From: Actinomycetes bacterium
GTDB taxonomy: Bacteria > Actinomycetota > Acidimicrobiia > Acidimicrobiales > RAAP-2
Assembly: GCA_021849765.1 (NCBI GenBank)
Contig: JAJZSM010000062.1
Location: 1-8,041 of the forward strand
DNA length: 8,041 nt
Direction: 5' to 3'
Positions 1 through 7,063 of the stretch are shown here, piece by piece. Below the pieces are notes generated by a model. That model searched no databases and was not told the origin of the DNA. It was given only the letters and a program-made list of their open reading frames with translations. The translations under genes and the position numbers were made by a program. Each line of letters starts with the position of its first letter. Position 1 is the first letter of the stretch.

Positions 1-4
1 CGTG

Positions 5-1672
5 TTACGCCTTCTTGAGTCGCATCAAGATCAGCGGGAGCTGCGGGTCGCCGGGCGACGGGTCAGCGTAGGGGTTCTTTGGTGTGACGAAGCCCGTGAA
101 GTGGGCCGTCGAGTACTCGTCCCAGTCCGCGCCGTACAGCAAGGGGGCCACCGGCACCTGGGTCGACACGAGCTTCTCCAACGTGGCGGTCGCCGCCTGG
201 AGGGCCTTTGTGTCAGCCGGGTTGATGGTCGACATCTTCTTCAACGCCGCCTGGGCCGCCGATGAGTTGTAGCGGCCGTAGTCCGCGTTGGCCGACGAGC
301 CGATGGGAGCCGACTGGGTGTAGTCGAGCCAGTTCGCGTACTGGACGTACGGGCTCACGCCGCCGTTACCCCAGTGGATGATCGTCTGGAAGTTGCCACT
401 GGCCGAGTCCGAGTACCACTGAGACGCCTGGACGCCGTTCACCGTCGCGTCAATCCCCTCGGCCTGGAGCTCGTTGGAGATCAACTGGTCGTCGGCGTAG
501 TAGTCCGAGTAGGCGGTCGGGTCCTCGATCGAGAACTGGATCTCCTTGCCGTTCTTCGCATAGAACCCGTTCGAGTCCTTGGTGTACCCGTCCGCGGTGA
601 GGATCGAGGCGACCTTGGCCGGGTTGGAGTGCGCCGACAGGTCGTTCTTCAACGAGGGAATCAGATACGACGCCTGGTTGGGCAGGATCAACGCGCTCGA
701 GGAGGTCGCTGGCTTCTCATAGCCCGTCTCACCCTTGACCGAGAGCGCCGTACGGTCGATGCCAGCGCTGATCGCCTGACGAACGGCTGGGTCGCTCAAT
801 GGTCCGGTACCCGTGACGTTGAACTCCAAGGTCACGGTCGAGCCCGGCGCGAAGAACGTGTGGTTGGTCCGCGGGTTCTTGTTGACGAAGATCTGATTGA
901 CGTTGGCGATGTCGTTACCCGCCCACGTCAACTGACCGTCGGCCAACGCCGTGGCCGCCGCGGTGTTCGTCGAGTACGACGGCACGAGGATCTCACTCGC
1001 CGCCGGCTTGCCACCCCAGTACTTGGGATTGACATGGTACTTGACCGCCGTCGTCGAGAAACTGGTCAACTCGTACGGGCCCGTGCCGACGGGCCTAGTC
1101 ACGACCGCTGTCGCCGGATTCTTGATCTTTGCCCAGATGTGCTTGGGAACGATCAACGCCGTGCCCGCGATCGCGGTGATGTTGAGGTACTCGGGCGACG
1201 CGTAGTGCAGCGTGACCGAGTACGGACCGTGGACCGTCGCGGGACTCGACATCGCCGGCACGCCGTACACGTTGGCCGCGGGGACGCGGTTCAACAGGTC
1301 GAACGTGAAGGCGACGTCGGCCGAGGTGAACGGCTTGCCGTCGCTCCACTTGACGCCCTTACGCAACGTGAAGGTTAAGGTTTTACCCCCGTTGGCCCAC
1401 TGGTACTTGGTGGCGAGCCACGGATACTGCGTGTTGGCCTTCAACAGGTCGAATTCGAACAGCGGCTCGTTGACCAGGGATCGAACGCTCAACTGCGTGG
1501 CGAACGAACTCGAGTCGAATGGGTTGAAGTTGTTGGTGAACGTAACGCCGGTATTGCCCTCCAGCGCGAGCACCGAACTGGTGCTCGCGTTGGCGGCGCC
1601 GGAACTGAACCCGACGACGCCGAGGGTCAAGCAGGACATTGCGAGTACTGCGACTCCTGACTTTCTAAACAT
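5..1672 (-). CDS. ABC importer extracellular solute-binding protein, family 5 (Dpp/Opp type)
   Basis: This is the substrate-capturing component of the importer encoded just upstream. The product is about 555 residues, usual for SBP_bac_5 proteins. Family signatures seen: EPLFEFD near residue 69, the LRKGVKWSDGKPFTSADVAFTFD block around 103-125, a VGTGPYELTSF motif, and PAVRQAISAGIDR in the middle of the protein. The N-terminus is a Sec signal peptide: basic MFRKSG, a hydrophobic core to about residue 22, then SSGAANA with likely signal peptidase I cleavage after A29. I see no lipobox: the only early Cys (C14, AMSCLTLG) is mid-core with a poor context. The start is placed at the second ATG (1672), because AAAGGA lies 5 nt before it; the ATG at 1678 would adjoin the Shine-Dalgarno. 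The gene follows the ATPases after a 154-nt spacer and ends in TAA. Family confidence is high. The substrate is unknown, and sugar is favoured only because of the LacI regulator. Confidence 0.93.
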   Translation of the reverse strand: MFRKSGVAVLAMSCLTLGVVGFSSGAANASTSSVLALEGNTGVTFTNNFNPFDSSSFATQLSVRSLVNEPLFEFDLLKANTQYPWLATKYQWANGGKTLTFTLRKGVKWSDGKPFTSADVAFTFDLLNRVPAANVYGVPAMSSPATVHGPYSVTLHYASPEYLNITAIAGTALIVPKHIWAKIKNPATAVVTRPVGTGPYELTSFSTTAVKYHVNPKYWGGKPAASEILVPSYSTNTAAATALADGQLTWAGNDIANVNQIFVNKNPRTNHTFFAPGSTVTLEFNVTGTGPLSDPAVRQAISAGIDRTALSVKGETGYEKPATSSSALILPNQASYLIPSLKNDLSAHSNPAKVASILTADGYTKDSNGFYAKNGKEIQFSIEDPTAYSDYYADDQLISNELQAEGIDATVNGVQASQWYSDSASGNFQTIIHWGNGGVSPYVQYANWLDYTQSAPIGSSANADYGRYNSSAAQAALKKMSTINPADTKALQAATATLEKLVSTQVPVAPLLYGADWDEYSTAHFTGFVTPKNPYADPSPGDPQLPLILMRLKKA

Positions 1673-1686
1673 ACGCATCCTTTATA
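1673..1686 (-). promoter_or_regulatory. Shine-Dalgarno and A/T-rich patch before the binding-protein gene
   Basis: On the minus strand TATAAA (1686-1681) runs into AAAGGA (1683-1678), followed by TGCGT and the ATG at 1672. Read as a ribosome site, AAAGGA with a 5-nt spacer selects ATG 1672 over ATG 1678. Read as a -10 box, TATAAA would put the transcript start at or close to ATG 1672, giving a leaderless mRNA. No -35-like hexamer lies 17 nt upstream (GAGAGC there), so the ribosome-site reading is preferred. Confidence 0.45.
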
Positions 1687-1699
1687 TTGGTTTCGTCCA

Positions 1700-1715
1700 G
1701 CCGGCTCTCGCCGAC
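1700..1715 (-). other. GNRA-capped stem-loop in the leader of the binding-protein gene
   Basis: The minus-strand RNA reads GUCGGC-GAGA-GCCGGC, a 6-bp stem with one U-G wobble closed by a GAGA tetraloop of the GNRA class. It ends 27 nt before ATG 1672 and leaves the Shine-Dalgarno free. No U-tract follows, so it is not a typical terminator. A role in protecting the 5' end of a processed binding-protein transcript is inference. Confidence 0.4.
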
Positions 1716-1791
1716 GTCTTTATGAACCGTGTGGGTCCTTACTGCCTGACGCGAGGCCGGTTGGACCTACGCGTGCTTGCCAAGGCGTTCG

Positions 1792-1822
1792 CCATCTAGG
1801 TGGTGGGCGCCCGACTGGATGG
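1792..1822 (-). other. Stem-loop just after the last ATPase gene
   Basis: CCATCCAG pairs with CTAGATGG (8 positions, one C-A mismatch) around a 15-nt loop that itself contains the palindrome GGGCGCCC. It begins 4 nt after the stop codon at 1827-1829. There is no following U-tract. It could pause or partly stop transcription, or protect the upstream mRNA from 3' decay, which would help set different levels of the binding protein and the membrane components. It is weak as a stand-alone call. Confidence 0.3.
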
Positions 1823-1826
1823 TCGT

Positions 1827-2876
1827 TCACGTCGTCGTCGGTCCCCCCTTTCCGCGGCGCGTCGTTGGCACCGGGGTCGCTACTCGATTGCCCTCGTGCA
1901 GCCAACAGCGCGAGTGGTGGCCCGGACCGATCTCGAAGTCCGGCGGGTTCTCGGCGAAACAGCGTGCGCTCGCGTGCGGACAGCGCGGCGCGAAGCGACA
2001 ACCCGGCGCCGAGGTGACTATCGCACCGGCCGATACGCCGCGCGGCGTGACCGACGTGGGGTCCGAGGGGTCTGGAACCGAGGCGATGAGGAGCTGGGTG
2101 TAGGGATGGGTCGGCTCGTCGACGAGGGCCGTCCCGACGGACCGCTCGACCACTTGGCCGGCGTACATCACGATCGTCTCGTCGGCGAGGTAGCGCGCTG
2201 AGGCGATGTCGTGGGTGATGTAGAGGATGGCGAGGTTCTCGTCGTCGCACAGCCCCTTCAGCAGGTTCAAGATCCCCAGTCGCACCGAGACGTCCAGCAT
2301 CGAGATCGGTTCGTCGGCGAGCAGGACCTTGGGCTTGACGCACAGCGCGCGTGCGATCGAGACCCGCTGGAGCTGACCGCCCGAGAGCTCGTGGGGGTAG
2401 CGGTCGAGGAAACGGTCCGATGGATCGAGCGAGACCCGCGCGAGGACCGACCGGGCGAGCTCACCGACGCGGGCGCTCTCGGCGCCGTGGATCAAAAGCG
2501 GTCGTTCGAGGCTGTGGCGGATCCGGTGAACCGGGTTGATCGACGCGAAGGGGTCCTGGAGCACCAACTGCACCATCGCGGCGTAGGCGAGGTCGCGCTT
2601 GGCTCTGGATGGGATTAACGTGCCGCGCAGCTCAAGTTCGCCCGAAGTAGGTGTGACGATTCGCGCGAGCATGCGCGCGAGCACCGATTTGCCCGAGCCG
2701 CTCTCGCCCACCACGGCGAGCACACGACCCGCGACCAGGTCGAGGCTGACGTCTTCGACGGCGTGCGTGACCCGCTTGGCACGCAGGAACCGCCCCGGCA
2801 CGCGCGACGTGAAGTCGCGTGAGAGGTGGCTCGCGCGCAACTGCACCGCGGCGGTGTCGATCCCGACGTCGTTCAC
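1827..2876 (-). CDS. Dpp/Opp-type ABC importer ATPase, second subunit (DppF/OppF-like)
   Basis: This is a cytoplasmic ATPase that should pair with the other ATPase to power the importer. The protein has 349 residues and complete motifs: Walker A GESGSGKSV (57-65), Q-loop Q107 in LVLQDPFASINP, signature LSGGQ (164-168), Walker B VLLADEP with D188 and E189, D-loop SMLDVS, and switch His222. The C-terminal Dpp/Opp domain carries four cysteines (293, 299, 306, 324) in a GCRFAPRC...C...SRCW pattern. The family is known to hold an iron-sulfur cluster at such cysteines in some members. The start is GTG 2876, overlapping the preceding stop by 4 nt (GTGA), with a strong AAGGGGGAG just upstream. The last residues (TTRRGKGGPTTT) are a basic, probably disordered tail. 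It is the last gene of the tightly overlapped block. Family certain; substrate unknown. Confidence 0.95.
   Translation of the reverse strand: MNDVGIDTAAVQLRASHLSRDFTSRVPGRFLRAKRVTHAVEDVSLDLVAGRVLAVVGESGSGKSVLARMLARIVTPTSGELELRGTLIPSRAKRDLAYAAMVQLVLQDPFASINPVHRIRHSLERPLLIHGAESARVGELARSVLARVSLDPSDRFLDRYPHELSGGQLQRVSIARALCVKPKVLLADEPISMLDVSVRLGILNLLKGLCDDENLAILYITHDIASARYLADETIVMYAGQVVERSVGTALVDEPTHPYTQLLIASVPDPSDPTSVTPRGVSAGAIVTSAPGCRFAPRCPHASARCFAENPPDFEIGPGHHSRCWLHEGNRVATPVPTTRRGKGGPTTT
2372..2408 (-). repeat. 37-nt tract identical to 3436-3472 (ATPase signature region)
   Basis: This tract encodes LDRYPHELSGGQ and matches the paralogous ATPase gene base for base, including every third codon position. 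Sequence on both sides diverges. Either shared codon preference on a conserved motif or gene conversion would explain it. Confidence 0.8.
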
Positions 2877-4024
2877 GACTCCCCCTTCGATTCGAGCACC
2901 CTCGACGGCGCGGCGGCGAGTTCGACGGGCACGCGCGACGTGCTCGAGGGGTCAAAGAGCCAACACGCCACGCTGCGTCCGGTGTCGCCGACGGCACGGA
3001 GCGTCGGCCGCTCGCTCGCGCATCGCGCCATGGCAAAGGAGCACCGCGGCGCGAATCGACAGCCCGTTGGCGGGTCCGCGAGGTCCGGCGGCGACCCGGG
3101 GATCCCGGTCAGCTCGCGACGCTCGCCGTGCAACGGCGGGAACGAGTGGAGTAGACCCAGCGTGTAGGGGTGGCGAGGCGCCTCGTAGAGCTCGCGCGCG
3201 TCAGCGCGCTCCACGATCGAACCGGCGTACATGACGGCGATCTCATCGGCCAGCTCGACCAGCAGCGACAGATCGTGGGTGATGAAGATCATCGCGAAGC
3301 CGAAGCGGGCACGCAGCGTGCTCAGCTCGCTGATGATCTCTCGCTGGGTGACCACGTCGAGCGCGGTCGTGGGCTCGTCCATGATCACGAGCTCTGGGTC
3401 GAGAGCGAGCGCGACCGCGATCATCACGCGTTGGCGCTGACCGCCCGAGAGCTCGTGGGGGTAGCGGTCGAGCCGGTCCTCGGTGAGCCCGACCATGCGT
3501 AGGAGCTCGACCGCCCGTGCACGACGCTGCGCCTTGGTCATGCCCTTGCGGTGGGTCTTGAGCACCTCGTCGAACTCACGACCGATGCGTAGGACGGGGT
3601 CGAGGGCGCTGAGGGCGCTCTGGAGCACGATGGACACGTGGGACCAGCGGATCTTGCGCAGTTCGGACTCGGTCGCACTCACGAGGCTCACGGGAGTCAC
3701 CACGCCCTCGTCGTCGGTGGTGTGGAGTGTCACCTCGCCACCGCTGATGAGGCCCGGCGCACGCAGCAGCCGGGTCATGGCGTAGACGAGGGTCGACTTG
3801 CCTGAGCCGCTCTCGCCGGCGATGCCGAGGACCCGGGAGCGATCGATTCGCAACGTCACGTCATCGACGGCGCGCACCATGCTCGCGCCGACACCGTAGT
3901 CGACGCTGAAGTGATCGATCTCGAGCACCGGTTCGTTGCGCGTGACACCGTTCGTGACAGCGCTCGCGGTACCGTCGTCGAGCACCGCGGTCGGCTCCTG
4001 CTCGCGCGGAATCGTGGCGCTCAC
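2873..4024 (-). CDS. Dpp/Opp-type ABC importer ATPase, first subunit (DppD/OppD-like)
   Basis: This is the first of the two cytoplasmic ATPases of the importer. The product is 383 residues from GTG 4024. That start overlaps the permease stop by 4 nt (GTGA); in-frame codons further upstream lie inside the permease gene and encode no family-like sequence. Motifs: Walker A GESGSGKST (70-78), Q-loop Q135 in SIVLQSALSALDP, signature LSGGQRQRV (192-200), Walker B ELVIMDEP with D216 and E217, D-loop ALDVV, and switch His250. The C-terminal domain has GCRFAPRCSFAMARC plus ACW: cysteines 322, 328, 335 and 354, the set that binds a 4Fe-4S cluster in characterised DppD/OppD relatives. About 30 N-terminal residues before the ATPase fold (SATIPREQEPTAV...) look unstructured and are longer than usual. 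Family certain; substrate not shown by sequence. Confidence 0.95.
   Translation of the reverse strand: MSATIPREQEPTAVLDDGTASAVTNGVTRNEPVLEIDHFSVDYGVGASMVRAVDDVTLRIDRSRVLGIAGESGSGKSTLVYAMTRLLRAPGLISGGEVTLHTTDDEGVVTPVSLVSATESELRKIRWSHVSIVLQSALSALDPVLRIGREFDEVLKTHRKGMTKAQRRARAVELLRMVGLTEDRLDRYPHELSGGQRQRVMIAVALALDPELVIMDEPTTALDVVTQREIISELSTLRARFGFAMIFITHDLSLLVELADEIAVMYAGSIVERADARELYEAPRHPYTLGLLHSFPPLHGERRELTGIPGSPPDLADPPTGCRFAPRCSFAMARCASERPTLRAVGDTGRSVACWLFDPSSTSRVPVELAAAPSRVLESKGES
3436..3472 (-). repeat. 37-nt tract identical to 2372-2408 (ATPase signature region)
   Basis: This is the second copy of the tract encoding LDRYPHELSGGQ, in the first ATPase gene. Other conserved motifs of the two genes, such as the Walker A region, share only shorter identical runs (about 14 nt of gagccgctctcgcc). 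Confidence 0.8.
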
Positions 4025-4980
4025 TCGCTCACCACGCTCGTCGGTCGCCGTTGCGGGGACGTCGCGCCGAGCACCGGTGTGAAGCCGAGTCGCACGCGAC
4101 GCGCCAGACCCAGTTGTCTGCGCTGGCGGGCTGTCAGTCCGGCCGCGCGCAGCCGAGGGTTGATGAACTCGTCGATCCCGAAGTTCACGAGCGCGAGGCC
4201 CGTGCCCACGAGCGCGATGCAGATGCCTGGCGGCACGAACCAGTACCACTCATTGGATAGTGGTGCGTTGTTCGCCTGGGCCCAGTAGAGCATGGTCCCC
4301 CAATTCCACGTGGCGGTGCTCGTGAGCCCGATATAGGCCAGGGTGACGTAGGCCCCGATGGAGTAGAGCACCGTGAAGAGCAGCGATGATGCAAGCACCG
4401 GCAGGAGGTTCGGTGCGATCTCACTGAACATGATCCGTCGTCGCGACTCGCCGATGATCCGCGCGGCCTCGACGAAGTCACGGTTACGCAACGACAACGT
4501 CTGGGCGCGCAGGACTCTCGCACCCCACGCCCATCCGGTGAGGCTGATGATGATGCCGATGACGAACTCATTCGAGCGGCTGTTCACCGGCAGGTAGCTG
4601 TCGATCACGATGAGTAGCGGCACTCCCGGGATAGCGAGGAAGACGTTGGAGAGCAGCGTGAGGCCATCATCGGGCACACCGCCCAGATAGCCCGCGGAGA
4701 TGCCGATGGTCATCGAGAGCAGGGTGGCGACCAGCCCCGCCACGAGGGCGACCACCATCGTGGCGCGAGCGCCGACGAGGAGCTGGGAGAAGATGTCCTG
4801 GCCGAGGCTCGTCGTACCGAGCCAGTGGTGCGCGGACGGCGTGAGCAGCGCGGTGAAGGCGGTGGAGCTCGGGTCGTAGGGTGCGAGCCACGGTCCCACC
4901 ACGGTCATCACGATGAAGAACCCGAGGATCCCGAGTCCGAGGATCACCTTGGGTGAACGCGGCAGCGCGAGCCCTCTCAT
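4021..4980 (-). CDS. Dpp/Opp-type ABC importer permease, second subunit (DppC/OppC-like)
   Basis: This is an inner-membrane permease that forms the translocation channel with the other permease. It has 319 residues. It begins with the short cytoplasmic stretch and first membrane helix (about 11-30) typical of the N-terminal OppC region, then HHWLGTTSLGQDIFSQLLVGAR (51-72), the DppC-type entry to the core permease domain. The ATPase-docking EAA loop is FVEAARIIGES...P (169-190). Further helices are visible around 74-97, 110-127, 139-152, 194-218 and 250-266, and the domain closes with NFGIDEFINPRLR. An arginine-rich tail of about 40 residues follows, longer than needed for the fold. ATG 4980 overlaps the preceding stop by 4 nt (ATGA), and GAGG lies 7 nt upstream of it. 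Family confidence is high; the substrate cannot be read from the sequence. Confidence 0.94.
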   Translation of the reverse strand: MRGLALPRSPKVILGLGILGFFIVMTVVGPWLAPYDPSSTAFTALLTPSAHHWLGTTSLGQDIFSQLLVGARATMVVALVAGLVATLLSMTIGISAGYLGGVPDDGLTLLSNVFLAIPGVPLLIVIDSYLPVNSRSNEFVIGIIISLTGWAWGARVLRAQTLSLRNRDFVEAARIIGESRRRIMFSEIAPNLLPVLASSLLFTVLYSIGAYVTLAYIGLTSTATWNWGTMLYWAQANNAPLSNEWYWFVPPGICIALVGTGLALVNFGIDEFINPRLRAAGLTARQRRQLGLARRVRLGFTPVLGATSPQRRPTSVVSE

Positions 4981-5957
4981 ACCGCGGCCTCGCTACGGGT
5001 GCGCGGGTCGAGGACGAGGTAGACGACGTCGGCAATGAGATTCGCGGCGAGCACCGTCAGTGTGATCACGAGGAAGATGCCCTGGATGAGCGGGTAGTCC
5101 TCGTTCAAGACCGCCTGGAGCAGCAGGTCGCCGACGCCAGGGTAGTTGAAGACGAGCTCGACTAGGAGCGCCCCCGAGACCACGAGGCCGATGGCGAGCG
5201 ACAGGTTCGCGATGCTCGGCAGCACCGCGTTGCGCGCGGCGTGCATGATCACCTTTCGTCGCGGCAGGCCCTTCGCAACGGCCATGAGCACGAAGTCCTC
5301 CCCGATCATCGTGATCATCATGTTTCGCATCCCGAGCATCCAGCCAGCGATCGAACTCAAGATGATCGATAGGACCGGCAGCTCGCCGTAGCGAATGACG
5401 CTCGCGATGAAGGTCCAGTTCCAGCCCGGAGTGGCGTTCTGGCTGTAGGCGCCGAGCACGGGGAACCAGTGCAGATTGCTGCCAAAGATGAGCAACATCA
5501 CGGTGCCGAGGAAGAAGTAGGGAATGGCTTGGAAGAAGGTCGCGGTCGGGATCAAGTTGTCGAACCTCGAACCACGGGTCCACCCGAGCAGCGCCCCGGC
5601 GATGGTGCCGACAAAGAAGCTGACGATCGTCGAGATGCCGATCAGACCAATCGTCCATGGCACCGATTCGCGCAGGATCGAGCTCACGGGCGAACCCAGG
5701 GTGATTGAGACGCCGAGGTTGCCGTGGAAGAGCTGACCGAGGTACGTGAAGTACTGCGCGATGATTCCCTCCTTGAAGCCCATGCCGAAGGAGAGTCGGA
5801 TGGCGCGGATCTCGGCGGGGGTTACCTGACTGGTTATCTTGCCGATCAACGTCTGGACGGGGTTGCCGGGCATCAGCCGGGGCAGGATGAAATTGGCGGT
5901 CACGGCGACCCACGCGGTGAGCAGGTAGAGCCCGAGGCGACGCGCGACGATCCTCAC
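4977..5957 (-). CDS. Dpp/Opp-type ABC importer permease, first subunit (DppB/OppB-like)
   Basis: This is an inner-membrane permease and partner of the following DppC-like protein. It has 326 residues from GTG 5957, which overlaps the regulator stop (GTGA), with GGGGG a few nt upstream. An in-frame codon further up (6026) would add 23 Arg/Gly-rich residues lying inside the regulator gene, so it was rejected. Seen: first helix in RRLGLYLLTAWVAVTANFILPRLMPGNP (6-33), the long extracytoplasmic loop ending in YLGQLFHGNLGVSI (72-85), helices near 102-125, 145-160, 193-212, 250-270 and 293-312, and the EAA loop GEDFVLMAVAKGLPRRKVIMHAARNAVLP (219-247). The C-terminus YLVLDPRTR is the usual DppB ending. 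Its overlap with the regulator gene makes permease translation dependent on regulator translation, which is unusual for a LacI gene. Confidence 0.94.
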   Translation of the reverse strand: MRIVARRLGLYLLTAWVAVTANFILPRLMPGNPVQTLIGKITSQVTPAEIRAIRLSFGMGFKEGIIAQYFTYLGQLFHGNLGVSITLGSPVSSILRESVPWTIGLIGISTIVSFFVGTIAGALLGWTRGSRFDNLIPTATFFQAIPYFFLGTVMLLIFGSNLHWFPVLGAYSQNATPGWNWTFIASVIRYGELPVLSIILSSIAGWMLGMRNMMITMIGEDFVLMAVAKGLPRRKVIMHAARNAVLPSIANLSLAIGLVVSGALLVELVFNYPGVGDLLLQAVLNEDYPLIQGIFLVITLTVLAANLIADVVYLVLDPRTRSEAAV

Positions 5958-7063
5958 GACGCGACCCCCGCGATGCGTCGCTCCTGTGTGCCGAGGGACG
6001 CCTTGGCCTCGACGTCCTCGGCGCACCCACAGCTCGCGCGCACGATCAGCTCAGTCGGCAACACGATGGTCGGCTTCTCCCCGTCGGGGTCGTCGAGTAG
6101 GGCAACCAAGGCGTCGACCGCGACTTCCCCGAGGATGCTGCCAGACTGGCGGATCGTGGTGAGCGAGGGGTTGAAGTAGCGCGTGAGCGAGATGTCATCA
6201 AAGCCCGTCACGGCCACGTCCTCGGGTACCCTGATCCCGCGCGCGCCGAGGGCGTAGATAACACCCACCGCGGTCTGGTCGTTCGCGCACGCGAAGGCCT
6301 GCGGCAGCGGTCGGTCGAGCGTGAGTCGTTCTTGCATCACGGCCTCGCCGCCCGCCGAGGTCCAGTCGGACTCGAGGATGTCGACGGGGTCCATGGTCGC
6401 GCCGAGCTCGGTGATGGTTTCGAGGAAGGCGTGGGTACGCGCCACGCTGTCGGGGCTCTCCTTGGAGCCGGTCACGAAGCCGACGGTGGTGACGCCGTGG
6501 ACCGTGACGAGGTGCGCGGCGAGATCGCGCATGGCCTGTTCGTTGTCGACGCGAACCGTCGCCGCCGAGGGAAAGTCACCCCGCCCAGACAAGAGCACGA
6601 TCGGGATCTTCTTGGACAGGTACGCCACGTCCTCGTCCTTCAAGACCCGATCGAGCAGGATGAGACCGTCAACCGTGCCCGTGAGGTTGAGCAACGAGGA
6701 CATGTTCGAGGGGTGGCTATCGTCCGAGCTGCTCAAGAGCAGCGAGAAGCCGTGTTGGGCGGCGCGCGTCTCGGCACCGCGGATGACGATGTCGGTGTAG
6801 AGCAGGCTCGCCTCCTCCACGCCAAGCACGCCGCTGTCGACACCGGCGCGCATGAAGACCAGTCCGAGAATCCAGCGCTTGCCGCTCGAGAGTCCGCGCG
6901 CGACCGAGTTGGGGACGAACTCGAGTTCCTCCATCGCGGCGAGGACCCGATCGCGGGTCTCCGGTCGCACCGAGTCGAGGGCGTTGATCGCCCGGCTCAC
7001 CGTGGCAATCGAGACACCGGCGCGAGCGGCGACGTCGTAGATCGTCGCTGGCGAATCGACCAT
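5954..7063 (-). CDS. LacI-family transcriptional regulator of the transporter operon
   Basis: This is a DNA-binding repressor with a periplasmic-binding-protein-like ligand domain, 369 residues. The N-terminal helix-turn-helix is TIYDVAARAGVSIATVSRAIN (7-27), followed by the hinge helix PNSVARGL (51-58), whose Leu58 is the expected minor-groove wedge at a central CG step. The ligand domain runs from about 63 to about 340: DGLILLDR, NDQTAVGVIYALGARGIRVPEDVAVTGFDD, and PSLTTIRQ are family hallmarks. It closes with ELIVRASCG, then a tail of about 25 residues. The start is ATG 7063 with GGGGGAG upstream; an in-frame GTG at 7087 would add 8 unlike residues and has no such site. Two operators lie 31 and 49 nt upstream, so autoregulation is likely. 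The stop overlaps the first permease start. The ligand is unknown; most relatives sense sugars or nucleosides. Confidence 0.95.
   Translation of the reverse strand: MVDSPATIYDVAARAGVSIATVSRAINALDSVRPETRDRVLAAMEELEFVPNSVARGLSSGKRWILGLVFMRAGVDSGVLGVEEASLLYTDIVIRGAETRAAQHGFSLLLSSSDDSHPSNMSSLLNLTGTVDGLILLDRVLKDEDVAYLSKKIPIVLLSGRGDFPSAATVRVDNEQAMRDLAAHLVTVHGVTTVGFVTGSKESPDSVARTHAFLETITELGATMDPVDILESDWTSAGGEAVMQERLTLDRPLPQAFACANDQTAVGVIYALGARGIRVPEDVAVTGFDDISLTRYFNPSLTTIRQSGSILGEVAVDALVALLDDPDGEKPTIVLPTELIVRASCGCAEDVEAKASLGTQERRIAGVAS

Noticed and set aside
374..1378. Plus-strand open frame of about 334 codons opposite the binding-protein gene
   Set aside because: It is an Arg/Val-rich antisense shadow caused by GC-rich third codon positions. 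There is no recognisable motif, and the opposite strand is clearly a family-5 binding protein.
4025..4249. N-terminal extension of the first ATPase reaching back to 4249
   Set aside because: The extra 75 residues are Arg/His/Pro-rich shadow of the permease C-terminus. GTG 4024 with the GTGA overlap matches the other junctions.
4993..6030. Long minus-strand open frame of about 345 codons overlapping the first permease
   Set aside because: It is a shifted-frame shadow of the permease gene: rich in Arg, His, Pro and Asp, with no membrane segments or family motif, while the permease frame has the EAA loop and DPR ending.
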